Positions 1 to 10,428 are shown, numbered from the stretch's first letter. The stretch is 64,000 nucleotides of DNA from Cellulomonas sp. KRMCY2 (GCF_000526515.1 NZ_JAGF01000001.1:2170001-2234000), one strand, 5' to 3'. Program-made: numbers and translations. The notes: generated by a model not told the origin, from the letters alone.

Positions 1-114
1 GCGCCTGATCCGCTTGTACTCCCTGCGCGGGTAGTCCTGCATGGTCCAGCTGAACCGGAAGAGGTAGCGCTCCCGGGCCAGGAGGTCGCGCGGGGACAGG
101 GCCCTGGTGCTCAT
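1..114 (-). CDS. 5' end of an unidentified gene downstream of padR (partial)
   Basis: Only the first 38 codons are inside the window, and no stop is reached. The ATG overlaps the padR stop as ATGA, with an AGGAG motif eight bases before it inside padR, so the two genes are translationally coupled. The visible residues are rich in Arg and Tyr and show no membrane segment yet. PadR regulators are often followed by the membrane protein they control, so that is a reasonable guess, but nothing in these 38 residues proves it. Confidence 0.6.
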   Translation of the reverse strand, partial: MSTRALSPRDLLARERYLFRFSWTMQDYPRREYKRIRR

Positions 115-533
115 CGGTGCTCCTCGGGGGTGCTGGTCGTGCCGGCCGGGCTGTGGTCCTGGCCGTGCGGGAGGGCGGCGGCCGGGTGTTGGGCGGCGGG
201 GCTCGCGGTGTCGAGCACACCGGCGACCGTCCGGGCCAGCTGCTCCCAGCCGCGGACGGCAGCGGCCAGGGCGGCCGCCCCGTCCGGCGTCGGGCAGTAG
301 TACTTGCGGGCCGGTCCGGAGGTCGAGGCGACCAGGCGCGAGGAGATGGACGCCTCACGTTCGAGCCGGGTGAGCAGCGGGTAGACCGTGCCGGCGGCGA
401 TGTCCGTCAGGCCGGCGGCCTGCAGCCGGGTCACGAGCTCGTAGCCGTAGGACTCGCGCTCGGTCAGGAGGTGGAGCACCAGCATGGGCAGCACGCCCTT
501 GAGGAGCTGCGGGTCCCGCACGTCGTCCGTCAC
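111..533 (-). CDS. PadR-family transcriptional regulator
   Basis: A 140-residue protein with a PadR winged-helix domain over residues 10-95. The run YGYELVTRLQ is the usual recognition region, and GTVYPLLTRLER followed by RKYY is the typical wing. A tail of about 45 residues is rich in Ala, Pro and His and looks unstructured. PadR proteins usually repress their own operon and release DNA on binding a small hydrophobic ligand or antibiotic; the ligand here is unknown. The GTG start lies six bases after a TAGCCT -10 box, so the message is probably leaderless. It overlaps the next leftward gene by ATGA and is probably its regulator. Confidence 0.88.
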   Translation of the reverse strand: MTDDVRDPQLLKGVLPMLVLHLLTERESYGYELVTRLQAAGLTDIAAGTVYPLLTRLEREASISSRLVASTSGPARKYYCPTPDGAAALAAAVRGWEQLARTVAGVLDTASPAAQHPAAALPHGQDHSPAGTTSTPEEHR

Positions 534-539
534 GCTGGA

Positions 540-560
540 AGGCTATACCCGCTAGTGGGT
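540..560 (-). promoter_or_regulatory. padR promoter with a near-palindromic operator
   Basis: On the minus strand TAGCCT (545 to 540) sits six bases before the padR GTG. Just upstream, between the expected -10 and -35 positions, lies the 14-base near-palindrome ACCCGCTAGTGGGT (547-560), broken at one symmetric pair. This is a natural site for autorepression by the PadR protein. Binding is an inference. Confidence 0.55.
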
Positions 561-611
561 TTTGCATAGTAGCGGCGACGTCGCACGCGCACTGCCTCGC
601 CGGGAGGCTGC

Positions 612-1748
612 CTACAGGGGTCGGCCGGCGCGCATCTCCGCGACGAGCGATGCGACGACCGCGTCGAGCTCACCACCGTTGCGGCGCGCGACCGCACGCT
701 GACGCTGGTACGAGGCGCCCTTGCGCAGGATCGTGCGGATGCCGTCGAGCTCGGGGGCGCAACCCAGCCGCTGTGCGACGGGCTCGAGCTCGGTGAGCAG
801 GCGCGTGACGGCGTCGGTCACGAGCTCCTCGTCACCCGCCGCGTTCAGGATGATGATCGCGTCCATCCCGTACCGCGCCGCGCGCCACTTGTTCTCCTGC
901 GCGAACCACGGCGGCAGCTTCGGCAGCGTCTTCCCCTCGTCGAGCATGGTCGAGAAGTACTCGACGAGGCAGTGGATGAGGGCCGCGAAGGCCAGCACCT
1001 CGGTGAGGTTCGACGCGCCGTCGCAGATCCGCATCTCGAGCGTCCCGAACCGCGGCGACGGTCGCAGGTCCCAGCGGATCTCGTCGAACTGGTCGATCAC
1101 GCCGGTGTGCATCATGTCCGAGGTGTAGGCCTCGAGGTCCTGCCAGGTGTCGAACTGGAAGGGCAGGCCGGCCGTCGGGAGCTGCTGGAACATCAGGGCC
1201 CGGTTGGAGGCGTAGCCGGTGTCCTTGCCGCCCCAGAACGGCGAGGACGCCGAGAGTGACTGCAGGTGCGGGAAGCAGGTCAGCACGGCGCTGAGGATCG
1301 GCAGCACCTTGTCGCGGTCCTCGATGCCGACATGCACGTGGACCCCGTAGATGAGCATCTGCCGGCCCCACCACTGCGTCCGGTCGATGAGGGTCGCGTA
1401 CCGCTGCTTGTCGGTCACCTTCTGCTGCGTCCACCGCGCGAACGGGTGCGTGCCCGCGCACATGAGCTCGACCCGCAGCGGGTCGGTGATCTCGCGGATC
1501 AGGGCCATGCTCCGCTCCAGGTCGCGACCGGCCTCCGGGACCGTGTGACACACGCCGGTGACGATCTCGACGGTGTTGAGCAGCAGCTCCTGGCGGATCG
1601 TCGGGTGCTCGCCGCCGCCTGGTGGGGCGACCGCGTCGAGCACTGTCTGCGCGACCTGGCGCAGGTCCCCGCTGTCGGAGTCGACCAGCGCCAGCTCCCA
1701 CTCGATCCCGATGGTCGAGCGCTCGGATGCGGCGAACGGGATCTCCAT
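612..1748 (-). CDS. Carboxylate-amine ligase, glutamate-cysteine ligase type 2 (GCS2/YbdK family)
   Basis: A 378-residue protein with the GCS2 fold. The N-terminal IGIEWELALVD is the family signature, carrying acidic metal ligands. Further conserved stretches are HVHVGIED near residue 140 and a GTLEMRICDGA segment near 245. Members join glutamate or a similar carboxylate to an amine such as cysteine with ATP; the real substrate of the YbdK branch is often unknown, so gamma-glutamylcysteine formation is only one possibility. The ATG overlaps the stop of the upstream methyltransferase gene as ATGA, so the two are co-translated. The length is normal for the family (about 370). Confidence 0.88.
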   Translation of the reverse strand: MEIPFAASERSTIGIEWELALVDSDSGDLRQVAQTVLDAVAPPGGGEHPTIRQELLLNTVEIVTGVCHTVPEAGRDLERSMALIREITDPLRVELMCAGTHPFARWTQQKVTDKQRYATLIDRTQWWGRQMLIYGVHVHVGIEDRDKVLPILSAVLTCFPHLQSLSASSPFWGGKDTGYASNRALMFQQLPTAGLPFQFDTWQDLEAYTSDMMHTGVIDQFDEIRWDLRPSPRFGTLEMRICDGASNLTEVLAFAALIHCLVEYFSTMLDEGKTLPKLPPWFAQENKWRAARYGMDAIIILNAAGDEELVTDAVTRLLTELEPVAQRLGCAPELDGIRTILRKGASYQRQRAVARRNGGELDAVVASLVAEMRAGRPL

Positions 1749-2935
1749 CAGACCGGTTCCACCACGAGCACCTGCTGGCTGCCCGCGACCCGGGTCAGGA
1801 CGATCGTCGCCTCCTCGTCGCCCCGCAGGTCGAGCTGCTTGCGCAGCTGCTCCGGCACGACGGCGGTGCCGCGCTTCTTGATCGTGAGCCGCCCGACCCC
1901 GCGCTCACGCAGTGCGGTGCGCAGGCGCTTGAGCCCGAACGGCATCACGTCGAGCACGCGATAGGCCGTCGCGACGTCGGTCGTGGTCAGGTGGTCGGAG
2001 GTCACGTAGGCAATCGTGGAGTCGAGCAGGCGTCCGCGCACCTGCTCGGCGACCAGCGCGACCAGGCCGGACCTGATCACGGCGCCGTCCGGCTCGTACA
2101 GGTAGCCGCCGACGGGCCCGACCTCAGGTGCCACGAGCCCGCCGGCCGGCTCGCGCAACGTCGTCGCGTGGCTCCCGCGCAGCACGAGGGCGCTGCGTCC
2201 GGGGCCGTCCGGTGCGAGCGGGCCGAACCAGAGGCCGGCCTCGACGACGTCGCCGTCCGCGCTGACCCACTGGGCCTCGGCGTCGGCCGGGACGGCCGTG
2301 TGCGCGATGGCCGGCCCGACCTTGACGCCGAGCGCCGGGACGGTCGAGCGCACCGCCAGGACGTCGTCCAGCGGGGGGCTGTACGCCGACGGGTCATGCC
2401 GCCGGCGCCCCCCGGTCGTACGGCGTGCAGGGTCGGCGAAGACCCCGTCGACGCCCTCGGCCAGGAGGTCGAGGGTGAGGCCGTCGGCGTGCCGGACCTC
2501 GGCCTCGGGGAAGTGCCGCAGGTTGACCGTCGCGATCGCCGCAGTGAGCTCGTCGAGGTCGACGGCGAGGACCGCGACGCCGAGGGCAGCGAACGCCATC
2601 GAGTCCCCGCCGATGCCGCACGTCAGGTCGGCCACCCGGGTGCAGCCTGCGGCGGTGTACCGCTGCGCGTGGCGGGCGCCGACGTTGAGCCGGGTCGCCT
2701 GCTCGAGGCCGGCGGCGGTGAAGAGCATGCCGTCGGCGAAGTCGTCGAACTTCTCCCGTGCCCTGGAGCGCAGCCTCGACTGGGTCAGCGCGGCAGCCAC
2801 CAGGACGGCATCGACGCCTTCGCGCTGGAGGCGCTCGGACAGCACCATCGCCAGGCGCTCGTCGTAGCGCGGCAGTGCACCGAGGAGCGCCCACCCCTCA
2901 GGGCTCAGCAGCAGGCTCAGGGCGGCAGGGTCCAC
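1748..2935 (-). CDS. THUMP-like class I SAM-dependent methyltransferase
   Basis: A 395-residue protein. The start chosen is GTG at 2935, with AAGGAT eight bases upstream; the open frame continues further but would run through the groES promoter. The middle carries a Rossmann methyltransferase core: VADLTCGIGGDSMAF is motif I near residue 100, and a later DPARRT replaces the NPP-type catalytic motif. The C-terminal third holds the THUMP-like domain found in actinobacterial homologues and ends with KKRGTAVVPEQLRK. RNA is the likely substrate from the domain name alone; no target is known. It forms a two-gene unit with the GCS2 gene and is divergent from groES. Confidence 0.8.
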   Translation of the reverse strand: MDPAALSLLLSPEGWALLGALPRYDERLAMVLSERLQREGVDAVLVAAALTQSRLRSRAREKFDDFADGMLFTAAGLEQATRLNVGARHAQRYTAAGCTRVADLTCGIGGDSMAFAALGVAVLAVDLDELTAAIATVNLRHFPEAEVRHADGLTLDLLAEGVDGVFADPARRTTGGRRRHDPSAYSPPLDDVLAVRSTVPALGVKVGPAIAHTAVPADAEAQWVSADGDVVEAGLWFGPLAPDGPGRSALVLRGSHATTLREPAGGLVAPEVGPVGGYLYEPDGAVIRSGLVALVAEQVRGRLLDSTIAYVTSDHLTTTDVATAYRVLDVMPFGLKRLRTALRERGVGRLTIKKRGTAVVPEQLRKQLDLRGDEEATIVLTRVAGSQQVLVVEPV

Positions 2936-2997
2936 GAGGCCGATCCTTGCACGCCCCGTCCGCCAGGGGCCGCCCGGGCCGCCGGTGGTGCGGGCGA

Positions 2998-3038
2998 CTG
3001 GCACTCGTGTTGACCGAGTGCTAACGCGGCAATAGATT
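2998..3038 (+). promoter_or_regulatory. groES promoter with CIRCE operator
   Basis: CTGGCACTC (2998-3006), nine bases, then GAGTGCTAA (3016-3024) matches the CIRCE inverted repeat bound by HrcA, with two mismatches in the left arm. The -35 TTGACC (3010-3015) lies in the CIRCE spacer and TAGATT (3033-3038) follows after 17 bases as -10. HrcA binding would block RNA polymerase directly, giving heat-shock control. Confidence 0.88.
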
Positions 3039-3152
3039 GCTACCAGCCGCATCGGACAGCAATCGGGCTGACCGGCACCCGCGACGACGGGCAGCCCAGG
3101 TCCGCGGCCATGATCATCATCCGTTCCCACGAATGCGAAGGGGAGGTCCGCT

Positions 3153-3449
3153 GTGTCGGTCTCCATCAAGCCGCTCGAGGACCGGGTCGTTGTCCGCACG
3201 CTCGAAGCAGAGCAGACGACGGCTTCCGGTCTTGTCATCCCGGACACCGCCAAGGAGAAGCCCCAGGAGGGCGAGGTCCTGGCAGTCGGTCCCGGCCGCG
3301 TCGACGACAACGGCCAGCGCGTCCCGCTGGACGTCGCAGTCGGCGACACGGTCATCTACAGCAAGTACGGCGGCACCGAGGTCAAGTACGCCGGTGAGGA
3401 GTACCTGATCCTCTCGGCGCGCGACATCCTCGCCGTCGTCGTGAAGTGA
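3153..3449 (+). CDS. groES: Co-chaperonin GroES (Cpn10)
   Basis: A 98-residue protein of normal Cpn10 length. It starts with the typical [12 protein letters not shown] strand and ends with [15 protein letters not shown]. The mobile loop is around residues 20-35 ([17 protein letters not shown]), and [11 protein letters not shown] is the conserved roof-side segment. It caps the GroEL ring during folding in the cytosol. The GTG start has a strong GAAGGGGAGG ribosome site seven bases upstream. The long 5' leader follows a CIRCE-controlled promoter. No groEL follows; the next gene is convergent whiB behind a strong hairpin, so groEL must lie elsewhere. Confidence 0.97.
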   Translation: MSVSIKPLEDRVVVRTLEAEQTTASGLVIPDTAKEKPQEGEVLAVGPGRVDDNGQRVPLDVAVGDTVIYSKYGGTEVKYAGEEYLILSARDILAVVVK

Positions 3450-3470
3450 GCTCGGCCAGCTCCTGAGCTG

Positions 3471-3520
3471 CGCACGACGAAGCCCCGCACCGGACATCCG
3501 GTGCGGGGCTTCGTCGTGCG
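3471..3520. terminator. Bidirectional terminator between groES and whiB
   Basis: A perfect 23-base inverted repeat (3471-3493 against 3498-3520) with a four-base ACAT loop lies between the convergent ends of groES and whiB. There is no U-run, as is usual in actinobacteria. It can stop transcripts from both sides. Confidence 0.85.
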
Positions 3521-3524
3521 TCGT

Positions 3525-3815
3525 TCAGCCGGCCTTGCGCAGGCGCCCGGCAAGCTGCGCGGTGCGCTCCTCCTCGGACAGCCCGCCCCACACGCCGTAC
3601 GGCTCGCGCACGGCGAGGGAGTGCTCGCGGCACATCTCGATCACGGGGCACGTGGCGCAGATGGCCTTGGCGGCCTCCGCGCGGCGACGACGGGCCGAGC
3701 CGCGTTCGCCCTCCGGGTGGAAGAAGAGGGCCGGGTCTGCCTCGCGGCACAGGCCCTCGTACTGCCACTCCCACAGGTCCATCACCGGACCGGGCAGTCG
3801 CGAGATCTCCGTCAT
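3525..3815 (-). CDS. WhiB-family iron-sulfur regulator, WhiD/WhiB3 type
   Basis: A 96-residue protein with the four cysteines that hold the [4Fe-4S] cluster: one in GLCR, then the C-x2-C-x5-C set in ICATCPVIEMC. The G(V/I)WGG turn (YGVWGGLSEEER) and a basic C-terminal tail follow. The N-terminal SRLPGPVMDLWEWQ and FFHPEGERG segments resemble WhiB3 of mycobacteria and WhiD of Streptomyces rather than WhiB1. Such proteins bind sigma factor region 4 and respond to redox state and nitric oxide. The ATG at 3815 has AGGAGG upstream; a longer frame to 3896 lacks family similarity. Its position next to a BldM homologue repeats the Streptomyces whiD-bldM neighbourhood. Confidence 0.93.
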   Translation of the reverse strand: MTEISRLPGPVMDLWEWQYEGLCREADPALFFHPEGERGSARRRRAEAAKAICATCPVIEMCREHSLAVREPYGVWGGLSEEERTAQLAGRLRKAG

Positions 3816-3916
3816 GGGTCCTCCTGGGTCGGACCGGCGGCTGCCGGTCGCTCTCGGTGATCGATGGCGGGGTACGCCTGGGCGATCGGTCGTCATCTGG
3901 TCGATGCGCTGTCTCC

Positions 3917-3945
3917 AACCTAGAACCGCGTCACAAGTTGGTCAA
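3917..3945 (-). promoter_or_regulatory. whiB promoter
   Basis: On the minus strand TTGACC (3945-3940), 17 bases, then TAGGTT (3922-3917) forms a good housekeeping-type promoter. It leaves a 5' untranslated leader of roughly 95 bases before the whiB ATG. Confidence 0.65.
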
Positions 3946-4058
3946 CCCCCTTGGTCATGGTTATTCGCGCTGAAGCGTCTCGCGAAGCGAAATGACAACC
4001 GTGTGCTCATCAGCGCGTGCGGTGGCGGATCGCGCCGTGGGCTGTGCACAATCGCTTC

Positions 4059-5138
4059 ATGGTCCCGACGAGCTCCGACGCCGCGGAGCCGTCGCGCGAG
4101 GTCCCCGCCGCAGACGAGCCCGCCGCCCGCAGCCACGGCGCATCCGCAGGGACCGCAGTGCGCGGTGCCAAGGCCGAGGGCCCTGCCCTGACCGTCGCAG
4201 CGGTCGCCCGGCGGCTCGGTGTCGCACCCGCCACGCTGCGGACCTGGGACCGCCGCTACGGGCTCGGTCCGTCGCAGCACATGGCGGGCTCGCACCGCCG
4301 GTACTCGTCGACGGACGTCGGGCGGCTCCTGGTGATGCGCCGGCTCACCCTCGAGGGTGTCGCCCCGTCGGAGGCGGCCCGTACCGCCCTGTCGTCCGCG
4401 GAGGCGTCGTCGGCCTCGTCGGTCCGGGTCCCGTCGGTCACCGACGTCCTCGACGCGTACACGGACGCCGTCCCGATGGCAGCCGACCCGGCGGCACTGG
4501 TCGCCGCTGCCGCTCACTTCGACAACGCCGCCGTCCGGTGGATGCTCGCGCGGGTCCATCCGCGCGACGTCCTCGCCTGGTGGTCCGACCTCGTCGCGCC
4601 GTCCCTGCGCGCACTCGCCGAGCGCCCGGTCCTCGAGCGGCCGGGGGAGTCGGTGGTGCCCGCGCTCGAGTCGGCGGCCTTCGCCGAGCTCCGCAGCCGC
4701 GCCGCGGTCGAGGTCGCCCGGTCGCAGCGGGTCGACGGCTCGATCGGTTCGCCGCACGGTGCGAGCGCCGACGGTGCCCCGACCGTCCTGGCGATCGCGG
4801 CCGGTGTCCGCCCGGACCTTCTGCTCCATGTGATCGCGACCGCCCTGCAGGCTCGTGGCGTCCCGGTCCGGGTGCTCTCCGGCGGTTCTCTCGCAGCGGT
4901 CGGACCCGCGGTCGAACGCATGCAGCCGTCCGTGGCCCTCGTCCACGAGGCGGGCGCGCCCGGCGACTCCGACCGTGCCGCGGACGCGGTGAGCGCCGTG
5001 ATCGCCGCTGACCGCTCGGTGCCGGTCTTCGTCCACCGACAGGGCAGTGCGCCCTTCGACGTGCCGTCGTCGGCCACGGTGCACCATGTGCGGACCCTGA
5101 CCGGCGCCCTGCACGAGATCCTCGCCGTTCTCGGGTGA
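4059..5138 (+). CDS. MerR-type regulator with a C-terminal cobalamin-binding-like domain
   Basis: A 359-residue protein. Residues 45-110 form a MerR winged helix: TVAAVARRLGVAPATLRTWDRRYGL, followed by SHRRYSSTDVGRL. The middle is helical, as in B12-sensing MerR proteins of the CarH group. The C-terminal 130 residues alternate strands and helices like a B12-binding Rossmann fold, but I find no D-x-H-x-x-G motif that would supply the lower cobalt ligand, so B12 binding is doubtful. CACAAT lies six bases before the ATG with no ribosome site, which fits a leaderless message. It is divergent from whiB and precedes the BldM homologue; its targets are unknown. Confidence 0.75.
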   Translation: MVPTSSDAAEPSREVPAADEPAARSHGASAGTAVRGAKAEGPALTVAAVARRLGVAPATLRTWDRRYGLGPSQHMAGSHRRYSSTDVGRLLVMRRLTLEGVAPSEAARTALSSAEASSASSVRVPSVTDVLDAYTDAVPMAADPAALVAAAAHFDNAAVRWMLARVHPRDVLAWWSDLVAPSLRALAERPVLERPGESVVPALESAAFAELRSRAAVEVARSQRVDGSIGSPHGASADGAPTVLAIAAGVRPDLLLHVIATALQARGVPVRVLSGGSLAAVGPAVERMQPSVALVHEAGAPGDSDRAADAVSAVIAADRSVPVFVHRQGSAPFDVPSSATVHHVRTLTGALHEILAVLG

Positions 5139-5294
5139 CTCGCCGTTCGCAGGCGACGGGTGATCGGGACAGTGGTTCACCCGTGCCGACGGCTAAGGTT
5201 CCCGCCCGCCACGGCCGATGACAGTTCCAGCGCGGACACCACCTCCGTGCTGGTGGCATGGTCCTGACCGTGTCGCGTGGGCGGAAGGAGGCGG

Positions 5295-7530
<2,236 letters not shown>

Positions 7531-7565
7531 GCGGCACCCGCCCCCGCACGACCGAAGGGCTGTCC

Positions 7566-8399
7566 ATGGCACGGGAGATCGACGTCGACGCCGTCACGGC
7601 GCTGATCACGCACGTCGCAGACACTGTCGTGACCCCGCGGTTCCGCGACCTGCGCGACGGCGACGTCAGCGAGAAGTCCCCCGGTGACCTGGTCACCGTG
7701 GTGGACCTGGCCGCCGAGGCAGCGCTCGTCGAGGGTCTGACGATGCTGGGCCGCGGGATCCCGGTCGTCGGCGAGGAGGGGGTTGCGGCCGACCCGCGAC
7801 TGCTCGACGTGATCGCCGGGGCCGAGCAGGTCTGGGTCGTCGACCCGATCGACGGCACCCAGGCGTTCGTCGAGGGCCTGCCGGATCATGCCGTGATGGT
7901 CGCGCTCGTCGAGCGTGGCCGGGCCGTGGGCGGCTGGATCTGCCTGCCGCAGCACGAGCAGATGTTCGTCGCGATGCGCGGCGCCGGGGCATGGTGCAAC
8001 GGCGATCGGCTGGCCCGGCCCGCCCCTGACCTCACGGCACTGCGCGGTGGGGTCGCGACCTCGTTCCTGAGCGGCAGCGCGGACGGCCTGCCGACCGGGC
8101 TGCGCGAGCAGGTCGAGCCCAGGATCGCCGCCATCGGTCCCGCTGCGTACCCGAGCCTGCGGCTGTGGTCGGGTGCGACCTACGCCCGGATCGCGTCGGG
8201 GCAGGAGGACTTCGCGTTCTACTGGCGCACCCACCCGTGGGACCACGCAGCGGGGGCCGTCCTGCTGCGTGAGGTCGGTGGGGTGTCCCGGCGGCTCGAC
8301 GGGTCGGACTACCGCGCTGACGACGCGCGCTCGGGCCTGGTCGGTGCGGCATCGGCCGAGGCCGCGGACGCCGTGATCGCAGGTCTCGGGCTCGGCTGA
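7566..8399 (+). CDS. Inositol monophosphatase family protein
   Basis: A 277-residue Mg-dependent phosphatase of the IMPase/FBPase fold. Metal-site motifs are visible in order: VVGEEG near residue 65, VVDPIDGTQAFVEGL near 97-110, and HPWDHAAGAVLLREVGG near 225. Family members dephosphorylate inositol phosphate, histidinol phosphate or similar sugars; the sequence alone does not choose between these. It lies 35 bases after guaB and may be read from the same message. The ATG was chosen for its position and full-length fit. Confidence 0.88.
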   Translation: MAREIDVDAVTALITHVADTVVTPRFRDLRDGDVSEKSPGDLVTVVDLAAEAALVEGLTMLGRGIPVVGEEGVAADPRLLDVIAGAEQVWVVDPIDGTQAFVEGLPDHAVMVALVERGRAVGGWICLPQHEQMFVAMRGAGAWCNGDRLARPAPDLTALRGGVATSFLSGSADGLPTGLREQVEPRIAAIGPAAYPSLRLWSGATYARIASGQEDFAFYWRTHPWDHAAGAVLLREVGGVSRRLDGSDYRADDARSGLVGAASAEAADAVIAGLGLG

Positions 8400-8444
8400 C
8401 GGCGCCGCCCGCCGATGCTCGGACCGGGACCGGCCTGCCGGTGC

Positions 8445-9164
8445 TCAGACCAGGACCGGCTCCGGAAGCCGCACCGGCCAGGTGAGCTCGGCACCAGGCC
8501 CGGACATGCCCTGGGACGTCCGCCACAGGTTGAAGCCCTCCGCCCAGGTGCGGTGCGCGCGCACCTGGAGGTCGTGCAGGTCGTCCAGCGCCATGGTGCC
8601 GATCTCGGGGAACGCGACAGTCAGTGCGCGCAGCACGTCGAGGGTCGCCAGGACGTCGACGTCGGCCGTGTGCAGGTGGGCCGTGTCGCCGATCGCGTAG
8701 TGGGCGCACAGGTCACCGAGCTTGCGCTTGCCGCGCCGGTACCGGTCCAGGTGACGGTCGAGGACCAGCGGGTCCAGGACGACGCGCACCTCGCGGCCGA
8801 TCCGCTCCGGCAGGGTCGGCAGGTCGTTGCGGCGCAGCTCGGCGTCGAGCAGTGACAGGTCGTACGCGGCATTGAAGGCAACGACCGGCTCGCCGGCGCG
8901 CAGCGCGTCCGCGAGCACCTCGGCGATCTCGTCGAGGCAGTCGGTGGGCGGGCGCCCGTGAGCGCGCGCATGCTCCGTGGTGATGCCGTGGATCGCCGCG
9001 GCGGCGGCCGGGATCTCGACCCCCGGGTCGATCAGCCAGGAGGTGACCGACGTCGTCCTGCCTGACCGGCGCACGACCGCGGCCGTGACGATCCGGTCGA
9101 CCCCGACGTCGACCCCGGTGGTCTCGGTGTCGAAACCGACCACGGCTGCGTCGACCCATGCCAT
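8445..9164 (-). CDS. DnaQ-like 3'-5' exonuclease (DEDDh)
   Basis: A 239-residue protein with a single RNase T/DnaQ exonuclease fold. The first acidic motif is VVGFDTETTGVD (residues 8-19), the second lies in PVVAFNAAYDLSLLDAEL, and the third is HLHTADVDVLATLD with the H-x4-D pattern. Residues past 190 form a tail without a known domain. Stand-alone proteins of this kind in actinobacteria are annotated as 3'-5' exonucleases; DNA versus RNA as substrate cannot be decided here. Start: ATG at 9164 or the adjacent in-frame GTG at 9167, both behind AGGGG. It converges with the phosphatase gene. Confidence 0.85.
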   Translation of the reverse strand: MAWVDAAVVGFDTETTGVDVGVDRIVTAAVVRRSGRTTSVTSWLIDPGVEIPAAAAAIHGITTEHARAHGRPPTDCLDEIAEVLADALRAGEPVVAFNAAYDLSLLDAELRRNDLPTLPERIGREVRVVLDPLVLDRHLDRYRRGKRKLGDLCAHYAIGDTAHLHTADVDVLATLDVLRALTVAFPEIGTMALDDLHDLQVRAHRTWAEGFNLWRTSQGMSGPGAELTWPVRLPEPVLV

Positions 9165-9303
9165 CACTGCGACCACCCCTCGTTGTCCGAAGCCTGCCAG
9201 CGACCACCCACAGATCGACGGCGGCCACGCCGCGGGGGCCGGACCGACCTGCTTCCTCGAGCTGATGAGCCGGCTCGGGCCGTCGCGCCGGTAGCCTGGG
9301 GCG

Positions 9304-10428
9304 GTGAGCAACGAGATCGAGATCGGCCGCGGCAAGCGCGGTCGCCGGGCCTACTCCTTCGACGACGTCGCCGTGGTGCCCTCGCGCCGCACGCGCGATC
9401 CCGAGGAGGTCTCGGTCGGCTGGCAGATCGACGCCTACCACTTCGACCTGCCGATCGTCGCCGCGCCGATGGACTCGGTGATGAGCCCGGAGACGGCTGT
9501 GGCCCTCGGCAGGTTCGGCGGCCTGGGTGTGCTCGACCTCGAGGGTCTCTGGACCCGGTACGAGGACCCCGTGCCGCTGCTCGCCGAGATCGCCGCCCTC
9601 GACGGGGCGAGCGCGACGGCCCGCATGCAGCAGATCTACGCGGCGCCGATCATCCCCGAGCTGATCACCCAACGGCTGCAGGAGATCCGCCGTGCCGGCG
9701 TGACGGTCGCCGGTGCGCTGTCCCCGCAGCGGACCCAGCAGTACTGGAAGCACGTCGTCGACGCCGGGGTCGACCTGTTCGTCATCCGGGGCACGACCGT
9801 CTCGGCCGAGCACGTGTCGGGGCGCGCCGAGCCGCTCAACCTCAAGCGCTTCATCTACGAGCTCGACGTCCCGGTGATCGTCGGCGGGGCCTCGACGTAC
9901 ACCGCCGCGCTGCACCTGATGCGGACCGGCGCGGCCGGCGTCCTGGTCGGCTTCGGCGGTGGCGCGGCGCACACCACGCGGGTCACCCTCGGCATCCACG
10001 CGCCGATGGCCAGTGCCGTGGCGGACGTCGCGGCCGCACGCCGTGACTACCTCGACGAGTCGGGCGGCCGCTACGTCCACGTGATCGCCGACGGCGGGGT
10101 CGGGCGGTCCGGGGACCTCGTCAAGGCGGTCGCCTGTGGCGCCGACGCCGTGATGGTCGGTGCCGCCCTCGCCAGGGCCGCCGAGGCCCCGGGCGCGGGC
10201 TGGCACTGGGGCCCCGAGGCGCACCACCCGCAGCTCCCACGCGGTGAGCGGGTCGAGGTCGGTACCGCCGGCACCCTCGAGGAGATCCTGTTCGGCCCCG
10301 GTCGACAGGCGGACGGCACGCTGAACCTGGTCGGTGCGCTCCGCCGGGCGCTCGCGACCACCGGCTACTCCGACCTCAAGGAGTTCCAGCGCGTCGAGGT
10401 CGTCGTCTCGCCCTACCAGCCGCACTGA
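9304..10428 (+). CDS. guaB3: GuaB3 family IMP dehydrogenase-related protein
   Basis: A 374-residue TIM-barrel protein of the IMPDH/GMP reductase superfamily without CBS domains. It has YSFDDVAVVPSRR at the start and LPIVAAPMDSVMSP after it, and the phosphate site near HVIADGGVGRSGDLVKAV. The loop that carries the catalytic Cys in GuaB reads GGGAAHTTRV here, and the protein's only Cys is in KAVACGADAV, a structural position. It therefore probably lacks normal IMPDH chemistry; its role is unresolved. The GTG at 9304 lies six bases behind a TAGCCT box (9292-9297), so it is probably leaderless. Confidence 0.9.
   Translation: MSNEIEIGRGKRGRRAYSFDDVAVVPSRRTRDPEEVSVGWQIDAYHFDLPIVAAPMDSVMSPETAVALGRFGGLGVLDLEGLWTRYEDPVPLLAEIAALDGASATARMQQIYAAPIIPELITQRLQEIRRAGVTVAGALSPQRTQQYWKHVVDAGVDLFVIRGTTVSAEHVSGRAEPLNLKRFIYELDVPVIVGGASTYTAALHLMRTGAAGVLVGFGGGAAHTTRVTLGIHAPMASAVADVAAARRDYLDESGGRYVHVIADGGVGRSGDLVKAVACGADAVMVGAALARAAEAPGAGWHWGPEAHHPQLPRGERVEVGTAGTLEEILFGPGRQADGTLNLVGALRRALATTGYSDLKEFQRVEVVVSPYQPH

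Noticed and set aside
1622-3013. A 463-codon rightward open frame opposite the THUMP-like methyltransferase
   Set aside because: Antisense GC shadow without ribosome site or known fold; the minus-strand gene has clear motifs.
2936-3355. N-terminal extension of the methyltransferase frame to 3355
   Set aside because: It would run through the groES promoter and coding region; the GTG at 2935 with AAGGAT fits better.
8400-8444. GGACCGG-type repeats between the phosphatase and exonuclease genes as terminator
   Set aside because: Pairing is short and imperfect; I could not define a convincing stem.
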